A stretch of DNA of 64,000 nt from positions 17,122 through 81,121 of the forward strand of contig NZ_JARBEA010000005.1 in assembly GCF_028863945.1 (NCBI RefSeq), given 5' to 3'. The notes under the pieces are model-generated. The model was not told where the DNA came from, ran no database searches, and saw only the letters and a list, made by a program, of their open reading frames with translations. The position numbers and the translations under genes are program-made. Numbering within the stretch: the stretch's first letter is position 1; each line of letters starts with the position of its first letter. Shown piece after piece: positions 38,366 to 47,605 of this stretch. This DNA is from Jeotgalibaca caeni (lineage in GTDB: Bacteria > Bacillota > Bacilli > Lactobacillales > Aerococcaceae).

Positions 38366-38484
38366 AATATCTGCCTCTTAAACGTGCTCCAAAAGGCAGA
38401 CCCGACGTCACTTTGTCATGATTGTTGCAGCTTTAGCTGCTTACAGATATAGTATGCGTTAGAAGTTTCGGGTCCCAACGCCTT
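38366..38484. other. Structured intergenic element of unknown function
   Basis: The 144 bases between the terminator and the prfC stop hold a folded element. The segments AAAAGGC (38390-38396) and GCCTTTT (38481-38487) pair, as do GACCCGA and TCGGGTC just inside them, enclosing about 70 bases with a GCAGC-TTTA-GCTGC hairpin. A shorter TCTGCC / GGCAGA pairing competes with it. It lies after prfC or after the DUF1827 gene; neither strand has an ORF. It could be a small RNA, an unusual terminator or a repeat remnant. Confidence 0.5.
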
Positions 38485-38501
38485 TTGTCCTACTCTTTTG
38501 A

Positions 38502-40079
38502 TTATAGCAGTGCAGTCAACTTCACATCTGGATATTTATCCTCAAACCAGCGCATAGCGAATTGGTTTTCGAATAGGAATACCGGTTGGTCGAAGCGGTC
38601 TCTACAGAGCAGATTCCGGCTGGAAGACATGTTTGGATTTAAGTCATCTGGCTCAATCCAACGGGCGATTTTCGTTCCCATTGGTGTCATCTCTACTTCT
38701 GAATTGTATTCATTCAGCAGACGATATTGGAACACTTCAAATTGCAATTGGCCCACTGCACCCAAGATGAATTCTTCGGTGTGGTAGGTTTTATAGAATT
38801 GAATCGCTCCTTCTTGCACCAATTGTTGGATACCTTTGTAAAAGGATTTTTGTTTCATTACGTTTTTAGGAGTTACCTTCATGAATAATTCAGGCGTAAA
38901 CTGCGGCAATGCTTCGAATTGCACCGCATCTTTTCCTTCAAATAGCGTATCGCCAATTTGCAAGTTTCCAGTATCATACAGCCCAATAATATCACCCGCC
39001 ACAGCGGATTCAACAGATTCTCGAGAATCTGCCATGAACTGCGTAGTATGACCTAGTTTCATCTTTTTCTTGGTTCGGCTGATGGTTACATCCATGCCTG
39101 GTTTGAATTCACCTGAACAGATGCGCAAGAAAGCAATCCGATCTCGGTGAGCAGGATTCATGTTTGCTTGAATTTTAAAAATAAATCCAGTTAGCTCTTC
39201 TTTTGAAGGCAGAATCGTTTCGCCCTCTTCTGTTTTATTTGGACCTGGGCTTGGAGCAAAGTCAACATACGCATCCAAAAAGGTATGTACACCAAAGCCG
39301 GTTAACGCTGAGCCAAAGAATACAGGCGTTAATTCACCTTCCGCAATCGCTTCTTCGGAGAATGGGTTTCCTGCTTCTTTCAGTAACAGGACATCTTCCA
39401 TCGCTTGGGTGTAGATGCTGGAAGTAGTAATCGGGAAGTCCCCAACGATTTCTCCCTCTTCATTAAGCGGCAAGAAGTCATTGTCGCCATTTTGTTCCGG
39501 GTGCATCAATTCTACTCGGTTGTTGTAAATATCATAAATTCCTTGGAATGTTTTACCCATTCCCATTGGCCAGTTCATTGGGTACGCATCGATTTCCAAT
39601 ACTTCTTCCAATTCAGCAATCAAGTCCATCGGCTCTTGTCCGTCCCGGTCCATCTTGTTGATGAAGGTAAAAATAGGAATCCCTCTCATCCGACATACCT
39701 TAAATAGTTTCTTGGTTTGCGGCTCAATCCCTTTGGCGCTATCAATAACCATGACGGCACTGTCTACCGCCATTAACGTCCGATAGGTATCCTCAGAGAA
39801 ATCCTCATGCCCTGGTGTATCTACGATGTTAATTTGGTGTCCAGCATAATCGACTTGCATAACGGAACTCGTTACCGATATTCCCCGTTGCTTTTCAATT
39901 TCCATCCAGTCAGATTTTGCAAATTTTCCTGATTTTTTCCCTTTTACCGTTCCTGCTTGGCGAATCGCACCGCCTAATAGCAAGAGCTGTTCGGTAATCG
40001 TCGTTTTCCCAGCATCCGGGTGAGAGATGATGGCAAATGTTTTACGTTTGCTTACTTTCGTTGCTAGTGTCTCTTTCAT
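38502..40079 (-). CDS. prfC: Peptide chain release factor 3
   Basis: A 525-residue translational GTPase that recycles RF1/RF2 after termination. G1 SHPDAGKTT (residues about 18-26), G2 region [12 protein letters not shown]3 [12 protein letters not shown]4 FINKMDRDG, and G5 region near 260 are intact; the Tyr-rich domain [13 protein letters not shown] and [11 protein letters not shown] are RF3-like, which separates it from EF-G. A promoter is found 90 bases upstream. The sole gene of its unit. Confidence 0.98.
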   Translation of the reverse strand: MKETLATKVSKRKTFAIISHPDAGKTTITEQLLLLGGAIRQAGTVKGKKSGKFAKSDWMEIEKQRGISVTSSVMQVDYAGHQINIVDTPGHEDFSEDTYRTLMAVDSAVMVIDSAKGIEPQTKKLFKVCRMRGIPIFTFINKMDRDGQEPMDLIAELEEVLEIDAYPMNWPMGMGKTFQGIYDIYNNRVELMHPEQNGDNDFLPLNEEGEIVGDFPITTSSIYTQAMEDVLLLKEAGNPFSEEAIAEGELTPVFFGSALTGFGVHTFLDAYVDFAPSPGPNKTEEGETILPSKEELTGFIFKIQANMNPAHRDRIAFLRICSGEFKPGMDVTISRTKKKMKLGHTTQFMADSRESVESAVAGDIIGLYDTGNLQIGDTLFEGKDAVQFEALPQFTPELFMKVTPKNVMKQKSFYKGIQQLVQEGAIQFYKTYHTEEFILGAVGQLQFEVFQYRLLNEYNSEVEMTPMGTKIARWIEPDDLNPNMSSSRNLLCRDRFDQPVFLFENQFAMRWFEDKYPDVKLTALL

Positions 40080-40163
40080 GTCTATTCCTCTCTATTGCTT
40101 TTCAATTGTTTGTGATTATGTCGTTTCATTTATGAAAACTATTTCGCTAAAGTTGCCTTTGTT

Positions 40164-40192
40164 ATTATAGCGGAAAGTCCCTTCCTGAACAA
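40164..40192 (-). promoter_or_regulatory. Promoter of prfC
   Basis: Minus strand: -35 TTGTTC (40192-40187), 17-base spacer, -10 TATAAT (40169-40164). The leader to the prfC start is about 80 bases. Confidence 0.7.
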
Positions 40193-40203
40193 GTATCGGA
40201 CTA

Positions 40204-40243
40204 GAAAAACTCCGATCATCACGAAGGATGGATCGGAGTTTTG
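40204..40243 (-). terminator. Terminator at the end of the CNNM gene
   Basis: A 9-bp ACTCCGATC / GATCGGAGT stem with inner ATC/GAT pairing; the minus strand ends in TTTTT. The 5' arm lies inside the last codons of the gene, so stop and terminator overlap. Confidence 0.85.
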
Positions 40244-41619
40244 ATTTCGTCTTTATGAACTTGTTTCGGTATTTCTTCCACAATCAAACGTTCTTGCTGT
40301 GGTTTTCGTTGTCCGTTTACGTATTCTACGCTTACTTTTGCAATTCGATTGCTCTCGATTTCTAAAATGGAAATGCGCATTCCTTCTTCTTCGATTCCTT
40401 GCGCTTCATCTTCTTCTGGAAAATCACCCAGCTCTGTTAACAAGTAACCAGCAATGGTGTCTACTAGAGAAGACTCAAAGTTGGTACCAAAGAAGTCATT
40501 GAAACGGTACAGCGGTGTGCCGCCATCTACTTCATAATAATTGTCGCGTTTCTTCTCGATTAACACATACGATTCATCATACTCATCTTCGATATCGCCA
40601 ACAATTTCTTCTAAAATATCTTCCAATGTTACAATTCCTACCATCCCACCATACTCATCATGTAGCAAGGCCAGCTGGTTGTGACTTCTTTTTAGAACCG
40701 CCATCAACTCGTCCGTCAAAATCGTCTCCGGCACATAGAGAGGCTCGTTTAGAGTTTCTCGTAAGTCAATTTGGTCAATTGGCTTCTTCCGAGATTCCTT
40801 TAGGAGGTTCTTCAAATGTAAGACACCGATGACATCGTCTTTGTCATCATCATAAACCGGAATTCGAGTGTACGGAGAATTCAAGGCTGCTTGAATGTTT
40901 TCTAAACTATCGTCTTGAATATCGAGCATGAATGTTTCTGTACGGGGCACCATAATCTCACGCGCCATCTTGTTATCCATTGCCAGGACACCTTTTAGCA
41001 TGCGAAACTCTGTCGCCTCAATCGTTCCTTCTAAAGAACTGCGCTCCAGAAGTTCTCGTACTTCTTCACGACTATAACGGTCTTGATCGTCACTGAATTT
41101 AATCGGTGTGAGTTTTTCCAATATGCGTGTAGAGAAAGAAAGCAAACGAACAAATGGTTTGAAAACCTTTTGCACGTTGGTAATGAACCCTGCGCCAGCA
41201 TAGGCGATTTGTTCAGGGCGCTGTAAGGCAACTTGTTTAGGGAATAATTCACCAAACACTAATGATACATAAGACAACAGTAACGTCACAACTAAAATAG
41301 AAACTTGTTCCGCTCCTGGAATCTCACTTAATAAAGGCTCCAACTTGCTAGCAAAGGTATTGGCTGCTGATGCACTAGAAAGAAATCCAGCAAAGGTAAT
41401 GGTTACTTGAATCGTTGCGAGGAAATCATCTGAGTTGTCCAATAAAGCTAATATTTTTCGTGCTTTTACGCTACCTTTTATCGCTTGATTCGCGACCTTG
41501 TTTTTATTCAATGACACGAAAGCTATCTCTGAGGCAGCAAAAAAAGCATTCAACATGGTTAAAACCACTATCAATAACAGTTGCCAAATCAGCGTCTGAC
41601 TATCGGGGTCTGCGTTCAT
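40219..41619 (-). CDS. CNNM/CBS-domain membrane protein (hemolysin-like, HlyC/CorC)
   Basis: A 466-residue membrane protein: a DUF21 domain with four hydrophobic segments (residues about 10-190), two CBS domains (about 215-345; EIMVPRTETFMLD and LVLL-type repeats) and a C-terminal CorC/HlyC domain. The family is now seen as magnesium or cation transporters rather than haemolysins. The DEYGGMVGIVTLEDILEEIVGDI motif in the CBS pair is diagnostic. The ATG is preceded by AAAAGGAG. Confidence 0.9.
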   Translation of the reverse strand: MNADPDSQTLIWQLLLIVVLTMLNAFFAASEIAFVSLNKNKVANQAIKGSVKARKILALLDNSDDFLATIQVTITFAGFLSSASAANTFASKLEPLLSEIPGAEQVSILVVTLLLSYVSLVFGELFPKQVALQRPEQIAYAGAGFITNVQKVFKPFVRLLSFSTRILEKLTPIKFSDDQDRYSREEVRELLERSSLEGTIEATEFRMLKGVLAMDNKMAREIMVPRTETFMLDIQDDSLENIQAALNSPYTRIPVYDDDKDDVIGVLHLKNLLKESRKKPIDQIDLRETLNEPLYVPETILTDELMAVLKRSHNQLALLHDEYGGMVGIVTLEDILEEIVGDIEDEYDESYVLIEKKRDNYYEVDGGTPLYRFNDFFGTNFESSLVDTIAGYLLTELGDFPEEDEAQGIEEEGMRISILEIESNRIAKVSVEYVNGQRKPQQERLIVEEIPKQVHKDEIKTPIHPS

Positions 41620-41739
41620 AAATCTGTGTTCTCCTTTTTATTACATCATTTTTTTAGGCTTTGTTAAAAATATTATCGCTTGTACCGCCTAAAAAGACAA
41701 GTGTTTTTCAAATAGAGGGTCTATTTAACCGAATAATAG

Positions 41740-41785
41740 AGAAAAGAGACGGGGATTTCTCCCAGTCTCCCGATCTCTCTTTTCA
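41740..41785 (-). terminator. Terminator after nox
   Basis: Minus strand: nested GA-rich/CT-rich stem (GAGACTGGGAG / TCCCCGTCTC region) with TCTCTTTTC after it. The pairing is imperfect but it follows the nox stop directly. Confidence 0.65.
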
Positions 41786-41789
41786 AAAA

Positions 41790-43175
41790 TTAGTTTGCGT
41801 CTTGGAAGCTTTCTACGTCAACTTTACTAATCATGTGCTCTTGTTCCATTGCTTTTTGAGCAAGCAAGTTCAAGTAGTTCCATGGACGGTCGAAGTGTGG
41901 TTGGAAGAAGAAGTCTACCAATGCCAAGTCCTCGATTGTCATCTTACCTTGAATTGCCAATGAAAGTGTATTAGCAGATTGTGTAACGTCATACTTAGAC
42001 ATTACTTGTCCACCTACGATACGCAATGTGTCTTTTTCGTATACAAGTTTCATCAAGATTTTTTCGTTTGTTGGCATGAATTCTGGACGGTAGTAGTCTT
42101 CGAACAATACAGAGCGAGTTTCCAAGCCAAATGCACCCGCACTTGAATCCGTTACCCCTGTTGAACCGATGTTGTAACCGAATAGGTGCAAACCAGATGT
42201 AGATTGCGTACCACGGTATTTAACTTTTGGTTCAAAGATGTTCTTACCAACCAACAATCCCATACGAACTGCATTTGTTGCTAATGGAATGTATGCTTGT
42301 CCACCATTTGGATTGTAGTGAACTGCACAGCTGTCTCCTGCAGCAAATACATCAGGATTGCTTGTGCGCATGTATTCATCAACAATCAATGCGCCATTTG
42401 GCATCATGTCTAGTTTGCCTTTTACTAATTCTGTGCTTGGACGGAATCCTACACATAGGATAACCATTTCAGACTCATATTCACCGCCGCTTGTTACAAC
42501 GGTTGTACGGTCTCCAGCTTCGTTATCAACAAAGCCTTTTACCATTTCGTTCAAACGAATGTTAACGCCTTGGTTTTTCAATTCGCCTTCCAATACGTCA
42601 GTAAATTCTGGATCCAAGTATTTGTTCAAGATACGGTCTAATCCATCAACCAAGGTTACTTCTTTATCGTCATTAGCAAAAGCTTCTACTAATTCGATTC
42701 CGATGTAGCCACCGCCGACAACTGTAATTTTTTTCTTGTCTGTTTTACGAGCAATAATTTCTTGCGCTTGGTTGTAGTTTTTACATAGAACAACGTTTTT
42801 GCTGTTAATTCCTTCGATTGGAGGAATAATTGGCCATGAACCAGTCGTCAATACTAATTTGTCATAAGAATCTTCAAAAGTTTCTCCAGACTTCATGTTT
42901 TCAACGGTTAGTTTTTTGCCATCTAAATCAATGTTCGTTACGTTGTGTTCCATGTGCACATTTGCGCCAAATGATTTTAGTTCTTCTGGGTTGGAGTAAA
43001 ATAGTCCTGCTGGATCTTTCACAACCCCTCCTACATATAATGCAATCCCACATGATAGGAAAGAAACATTGTCATTACGTTCGTATACTGTAACTTCCGC
43101 ACCTGGGTTTTCTGATAAAATCGTCTTCACTGCAGAGGTTCCTGCATGCGTACATCCTACTACTACGATTTTCAT
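41790..43175 (-). CDS. nox: NADH oxidase (water-forming, FAD-dependent)
   Basis: A 461-residue flavoenzyme of the pyridine-nucleotide-disulphide family. The FAD loop is VVVGCTHAGTSAVK; the single redox-active cysteine C42 is in FLSCGIALYVGG, the NADH-oxidase/peroxidase signature; the NADH loop is ITVVGGGYIGIELVEA near residue 154; and the second FAD motif is VFAAGDSCA near residue 280. It reduces O2 to water at the expense of NADH and restores NAD. The start has AGGAGG 8 bases upstream. Water-forming activity is by family similarity. Confidence 0.93.
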   Translation of the reverse strand: MKIVVVGCTHAGTSAVKTILSENPGAEVTVYERNDNVSFLSCGIALYVGGVVKDPAGLFYSNPEELKSFGANVHMEHNVTNIDLDGKKLTVENMKSGETFEDSYDKLVLTTGSWPIIPPIEGINSKNVVLCKNYNQAQEIIARKTDKKKITVVGGGYIGIELVEAFANDDKEVTLVDGLDRILNKYLDPEFTDVLEGELKNQGVNIRLNEMVKGFVDNEAGDRTTVVTSGGEYESEMVILCVGFRPSTELVKGKLDMMPNGALIVDEYMRTSNPDVFAAGDSCAVHYNPNGGQAYIPLATNAVRMGLLVGKNIFEPKVKYRGTQSTSGLHLFGYNIGSTGVTDSSAGAFGLETRSVLFEDYYRPEFMPTNEKILMKLVYEKDTLRIVGGQVMSKYDVTQSANTLSLAIQGKMTIEDLALVDFFFQPHFDRPWNYLNLLAQKAMEQEHMISKVDVESFQDAN

Positions 43176-43325
43176 TATTAAAATCCTCCTGCCTTACCGT
43201 TGTTATTATTTTAACAAAATTACCTACATTAAATTTCTCAGCAACTTTGGACATATTAATTTTTGCACAAACATCTGCTTAAATATCTGCCGAATTAAAT
43301 ATACTCTTTCTAGAAAATAAAGCAA

Positions 43326-43380
43326 CTAAAATGCCTCAATGTCTTAAAAATTTATAAACTGTCAGAACATTGAGACATCC
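43326..43380 (-). terminator. Terminator after mgtE
   Basis: ATGCCTCAATGT / ACATTGAGACAT inverted repeat (12 bp, one G-T pair), 24-base A/T loop, minus strand ending ATTTTAGTTG. It lies just beyond the mgtE stop. The rest of the gap to nox (43176-43325) is A/T rich; a TAAAAT -10-like box near 43215 is the only promoter hint. Confidence 0.65.
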
Positions 43381-43384
43381 CGTT

Positions 43385-44758
43385 CTACTTCACTATTACA
43401 TCTAGAAAGTTCTTAGCTATATTAAAATAAATCAGCACACTAGTCAAATCACTGAACGTCGAGATGAATGGACCGCTCGCAACTGCTGGGTCAAATCCTA
43501 ATCGATCCATTAGCATCGGAATCAAACTACCTGCTAAATTCGCTACCGTAATCGCCATTAACATGGAGAAGCCAATGATGCTGCTCAAAATCCAATTGCT
43601 CTGCCAAATCCCCACTACCACTGTAATGGTTGCTCCTGTTACCACACCAGAAATCAGTCCCGTTAACAGTTCTTGGAGAATCATCGCTCCCCAGCCTCTT
43701 TGCTCTGAGTCAGGCGAGCCGATTTTACGGACTGCAACCGCCAAGGACTGCGTGCCGGCATTACCCGCTGTTCCGGTAATCAAGGTAACAAAAACCGACA
43801 GAATTGCAGCATCAGCAATCAAACCTTCATAGTTGCTGATTAAAGTAGACGTTCCAATTCCAAGAATTAACAGCGTGATGAGCCAAGGAAGCCGTTTGGC
43901 CGCTGATCGAAACGGATTAACGGTTGATTCTTCAACGTCAACCGCCGCCAAACCGGAGTAGTCGCTTGTTGCTTCTTCATGCATAACGTCTAAAATATCG
44001 TCTACGGTGATGATTCCCAACAACACATTTTGGTCATCCACAACTGGCAGCGCAAGGAAGTCGTAATCCCGCGCCGTTCTGGCAACGTCTTCTTGATCTT
44101 CGTCCACATTTACTGTGACTATCCGGTCATTCATAATATCGAAAATCATATGATTTTCCGGCGAAACAATTAAGTCACGTAAGGACACAACCCCCAACAA
44201 TTCCCCTTGAAGCCCGACTACATAAATATAGTAGATGGTTTCTGCTTCTGGAGCCTTGCTCTTCAACAATGCCATCGCGGATCGTACGGTTTGATTCGCC
44301 CGAATCGCAATAAACTCGGTAGTCATGATGGCTCCAGCAGTCTCGTCCTCATAATTAATGATTTCTCGAATGCTGGCAGCCTGCTCTGGATTCATGAGAC
44401 GTAAATAACGCGGAATGCTCTCTGGTTCCAATTGTTGCAGCATGTCAACCGCATTATCCGTATACATGCTCGCTAACATGTCTGCTGCATACTGCTTGTT
44501 CATTTCTAGAATAAATTCTTCGATGGATTCAACATCTTCTTCCAAAATTTCAAACATGTCTGACATTTCTTTTGGAGAAAGGTATTGATACATCACTTGT
44601 CGCGCTTCTGGACTCAAGCTGCGGTAAATCTGCGCTTGGTCATAGAGCGGATAGGAAAGAAAATGTTCTCGGAAACGAGCCATATCCTCTTCTTGAAGAA
44701 TGCGTTCGATTCGTTCCGTTTCCCGCACAATTTCGAATTCATATTGTGTGTCCAACAT
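43385..44758 (-). CDS. mgtE: Magnesium transporter MgtE
   Basis: A 457-residue Mg2+ channel. A cytoplasmic MgtE_N superhelical domain (about 1-130), two CBS domains (about 135-260), a connecting helix, and five membrane segments from about residue 290 carry the family signature TLITGTAGNAGTQSLAVAVR. The cytoplasmic part senses Mg2+ and closes the pore. The frame extends to 44824, but GGGGG 8 bases before the ATG at 44758 (MLDTQYEF) is the better start, and it then begins 1 base after the rluD stop. Confidence 0.96.
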   Translation of the reverse strand: MLDTQYEFEIVRETERIERILQEEDMARFREHFLSYPLYDQAQIYRSLSPEARQVMYQYLSPKEMSDMFEILEEDVESIEEFILEMNKQYAADMLASMYTDNAVDMLQQLEPESIPRYLRLMNPEQAASIREIINYEDETAGAIMTTEFIAIRANQTVRSAMALLKSKAPEAETIYYIYVVGLQGELLGVVSLRDLIVSPENHMIFDIMNDRIVTVNVDEDQEDVARTARDYDFLALPVVDDQNVLLGIITVDDILDVMHEEATSDYSGLAAVDVEESTVNPFRSAAKRLPWLITLLILGIGTSTLISNYEGLIADAAILSVFVTLITGTAGNAGTQSLAVAVRKIGSPDSEQRGWGAMILQELLTGLISGVVTGATITVVVGIWQSNWILSSIIGFSMLMAITVANLAGSLIPMLMDRLGFDPAVASGPFISTFSDLTSVLIYFNIAKNFLDVIVK

Positions 44759-44759
44759 T

Positions 44760-45668
44760 TTATCTTCCCCCTTTCTTTTGCTCACTAATCCAATCTTGAA
44801 AATCGGGTGGTAGCTCCGACTCAATTTTCAGGACTTCTTTCGTAAATGGATGTAAAAAGGACAGCTCCTTACAGTGTAAGGCCTGTCGATCGATCAATGG
44901 ATCCAGTCTGCCGCCATATAAGTCATCCCCTAAAAGTGGCGATCCGGCGTGAGTTAAGTGAACGCGGATTTGATGGGTTCGGCCTGTATGCAACTTCAAG
45001 CGTATTAAATCCCCTTCCGGATACTGCTCTTCAATCCAATACTCGGTTAAAGCAGGCTTGCCGTCTTCTCGCACCATACGGTTGATAATCGAGTCATCCG
45101 TTCTGCCAATCGGCGCATCAATCAATCCATGCGTCTCCGGCAAGGCATTGGTTTCTGCCAAAATGGCATAGTAAATCTTCTCGACGGTTTTAGCTCGTAA
45201 TTGCTGATCCATCAAAGCATGAGTGTACGCGTTTTTGGCAAACAACATATTGCCGGTCGTGTCTCGGTCCAATCGTGTGACAATATGGATTACTTGATCT
45301 TTGTAGCCTTGACGCTGGTAGTAGCCTTTCACACGGTTGGCCATGGATAAGTTCGGCTGCTGCCTGGACGGGATAGACGCTACTCCTGCCGGCTTGTTCA
45401 CAATGAGGAAATGGTCATCTTCATAGAGAATCGTAATCGGCACGTCAGAAGGTACCGTCGTCTCGTGCTCTCCTTCATCTGGTACCAGTACCTTAATAAA
45501 ATCGCCCTTCTTGACCCAAGCACGTACGGTCTGCTCTTCTCCGTTGAGCCACATTTGGCCTCCATGAAACTTAACTTCTGCTAATAATCGTTTGGAAAAA
45601 CCTTGGTTACGTAAAAAGGTACGCAACAGAATTTCTTGTTCCCCATCGTACTGCCATTCGTAAATCAA
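44760..45668 (-). CDS. RluD-family rRNA pseudouridine synthase
   Basis: A 302-residue RluA/RluD-type pseudouridine synthase. An N-terminal S4 domain (NQGFSKRLLAEVKFHGGQMWLNGE region) precedes the catalytic motif HIVTRLDRDTTGNMLFAKN with the essential aspartate, and the RTHQIRVHLTHAGSPLLGDDLYGG block. It modifies uridines in 23S rRNA; which site cannot be told. In B. subtilis the orthologous gene follows nadK (yjbM-nadF-yjbO), as here, apart from the inserted dehydrogenase gene. Confidence 0.93.
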   Translation of the reverse strand: MIYEWQYDGEQEILLRTFLRNQGFSKRLLAEVKFHGGQMWLNGEEQTVRAWVKKGDFIKVLVPDEGEHETTVPSDVPITILYEDDHFLIVNKPAGVASIPSRQQPNLSMANRVKGYYQRQGYKDQVIHIVTRLDRDTTGNMLFAKNAYTHALMDQQLRAKTVEKIYYAILAETNALPETHGLIDAPIGRTDDSIINRMVREDGKPALTEYWIEEQYPEGDLIRLKLHTGRTHQIRVHLTHAGSPLLGDDLYGGRLDPLIDRQALHCKELSFLHPFTKEVLKIESELPPDFQDWISEQKKGGR

Positions 45669-45707
45669 TCAAAAAACTCCTTCAAATCATACCTATTGCC
45701 AAAACAC

Positions 45708-45770
45708 AAACCCGATATGCGAGGCTTCTTATGATGCTTTTATGCATCATTTTGTCCTAGTATTCGGGTC
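45708..45770 (-). terminator. Hairpin after the hydroxyacid dehydrogenase gene
   Basis: A branched stem: CCCGA-TA / TATTCGGG outer, AGG/CCT middle, ATGATGC / GCATCAT inner. Minus strand ends with GGGTTTGTGTTTTGG, a weak T-run. It fits a terminator or attenuator separating the hydroxyacid dehydrogenase from rluD. Confidence 0.6.
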
Positions 45771-45780
45771 TTATTCATGA

Positions 45781-46743
45781 TTAATAATTTTTATCGTAGT
45801 CTATCACGTTTTCAGAAGGTTTTCCATTCTCAGCATAGGCGAGAAGATTTTCTTCTACCACCGGGAACAACGAATCTCGGAAATGTTCCAACGTTCCTGA
45901 TATATGTGGGGAAATAAAAACTTTCTCATGTTGCCAAAGCGGACTGTCTGCTTCAAGCGGTTCATTTTCGAATACATCCAAGGCCGCATAAGCAATCGTG
46001 TCATCGTCTAACGCTTCAATTAATGCACGGCTATCAACGGAATTCCCGCGTCCTACATTAACAAACAGGACGCCTTTTTTCATTCTCCGCATCCGTTCTT
46101 GGTCGAAGTAAGAATCTGTTTCTTCTGTTCCCGGCAGAATCGTTACAATAACATCTGCTTCTCCAATTAAATCATCTGCATGGTCTTGGGTAACGACTTG
46201 GTCCACCTCAGGAACGTCTCTTCCACTGCGATTGACGCCAATCGTTTTCATCTCAAACGCAGAGGCGATGGTTGCGATTCTGCGCCCAATATTCCCAATC
46301 CCATAAATCATCATTGTCTTGCCTCTGAGTTCTTGAATCTCTTGAATAGGTGTTTTTTCATCCCATACTTGCTTCTGCTGATTTCTTTGCAAGGTTTGGA
46401 ATCTGCGTGTATAAAACAGCAATGCTCCAATTACGAATTCGCTAATCGTATATTGATGAATACCGGAAGCATTCGTCAAATGGATTCCCTTTTCGGCGAA
46501 CGCTTCTAAAGGAACAGAATTTACACCGGCCGAGATGACTTGTACCCATTTTAAGTTAGGCAATTTCCCAGCTTCAAATAGTTCGGTCATTTTCGGGGTC
46601 CAATGGATTACCACTTCGGTTTCTTCCCAGTTGGATGCTTGATCTGCATCGGTGTAAACCTCATAATTTGGCAACAAGGCTTCGATTTGTTTGAATTGGT
46701 GCTCTTTCCAATTTTGATTGGTTAATAATTTTGGTTTCGTCAT
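45781..46743 (-). CDS. D-2-hydroxyacid dehydrogenase family protein
   Basis: A 320-residue NAD-dependent dehydrogenase of the phosphoglycerate dehydrogenase type. The NAD loop YGIGNIGRRIATIASAF is near residue 146, and the catalytic residues show as the Arg in VNVGRGNSVDSRAL, the Glu in ALDVFENEPLEADSPLW, and the His in FISPHISG. The substrate is unknown. It begins 3 bases after nadK, so it is in the relQ-nadK operon, an unusual partner that could be an NADPH or NADH user. Confidence 0.88.
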   Translation of the reverse strand: MTKPKLLTNQNWKEHQFKQIEALLPNYEVYTDADQASNWEETEVVIHWTPKMTELFEAGKLPNLKWVQVISAGVNSVPLEAFAEKGIHLTNASGIHQYTISEFVIGALLFYTRRFQTLQRNQQKQVWDEKTPIQEIQELRGKTMMIYGIGNIGRRIATIASAFEMKTIGVNRSGRDVPEVDQVVTQDHADDLIGEADVIVTILPGTEETDSYFDQERMRRMKKGVLFVNVGRGNSVDSRALIEALDDDTIAYAALDVFENEPLEADSPLWQHEKVFISPHISGTLEHFRDSLFPVVEENLLAYAENGKPSENVIDYDKNY

Positions 46744-46746
46744 CGA

Positions 46747-47595
46747 TTATTCCCCTCTCTCCCAACGTGCTCGTTCATCTACAATTTGATTTTCTTTGTT
46801 TAAGACACCGATAAAAGAATTCTCTACTCGGCTCCAAAAGTGTGTGTGTCGGTAGCGGGCAAAATGCACTCGCTCCTTGGCAATTTGGTACGTTAGTTGT
46901 TCTACTTCTCGTTCTGCAAAAGTTAAGTTATCAATCGAGAGAATCAGGCCTTTTTCGTTGATCGGCTTCACTACAATCCACTCGTCTTTTGCAATCACCA
47001 TCGGCGAGCTTAAGGTCCGATAAACGCGGTTGTTAACGGAAGCGAGTTCCGTCAATTGGATGGCTTCCGTTCGGGGGTGAATGACCGCTCCTCCGAGCGA
47101 TTTGCTGATACCGGTCGAACCGGTTGGCGTGGCTACACAAATCCCATCACCACGGAATGTTTCAAACAGCTCCTCTTTCACATAAATATCGCAGACCATC
47201 GTTCCGTCTACCTTTTTGAGAACCGCTTCGTTCAGAGCACGGTAGCTGATGCTCTCATCTTCGTCTCGGTACTTCACTTCTAAGTCTAGTAAAGGATAGC
47301 TAACACTTTCTCCTTTGTCATGCTTCAAGCTCTCGACCAAGTCATCCAGTTCATAATCACGCCAGTCTGTATAGAAGCCTAAATGACCGGTATGGATTCC
47401 TACGAAGCGAACGTGGTCCAACAGATGACTGTACTTGTGAAAGGCAGAAAGTAACGTACCGTCACCGCCAATCGTTACAATCAAGTTTGGATGCTCATTA
47501 TCCAGTACCAAGTCGCTATCTGCGATTTTTCTTAAAAACCGCTCGGCTAACTTCACGGACTCCTGCCTGTTGTTATTGACCAATGCAATCCTCAT
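46747..47595 (-). CDS. nadK: NAD kinase
   Basis: A 282-residue enzyme that phosphorylates NAD to NADP. The GGDGT motif (VTIGGDGTLLSAFHKY) is near residue 42, and TPTGSTGISKSLGGAVIHP near 145. The frame opens at 47634, but AGGAG 7 bases before the ATG at 47595 (MRIALVNNN) sets the start. It lies 11 bases after relQ. Confidence 0.97.
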   Translation of the reverse strand: MRIALVNNNRQESVKLAERFLRKIADSDLVLDNEHPNLIVTIGGDGTLLSAFHKYSHLLDHVRFVGIHTGHLGFYTDWRDYELDDLVESLKHDKGESVSYPLLDLEVKYRDEDESISYRALNEAVLKKVDGTMVCDIYVKEELFETFRGDGICVATPTGSTGISKSLGGAVIHPRTEAIQLTELASVNNRVYRTLSSPMVIAKDEWIVVKPINEKGLILSIDNLTFAEREVEQLTYQIAKERVHFARYRHTHFWSRVENSFIGVLNKENQIVDERARWERGE

Positions 47596-47605
47596 ATGAG
47601 CACTC

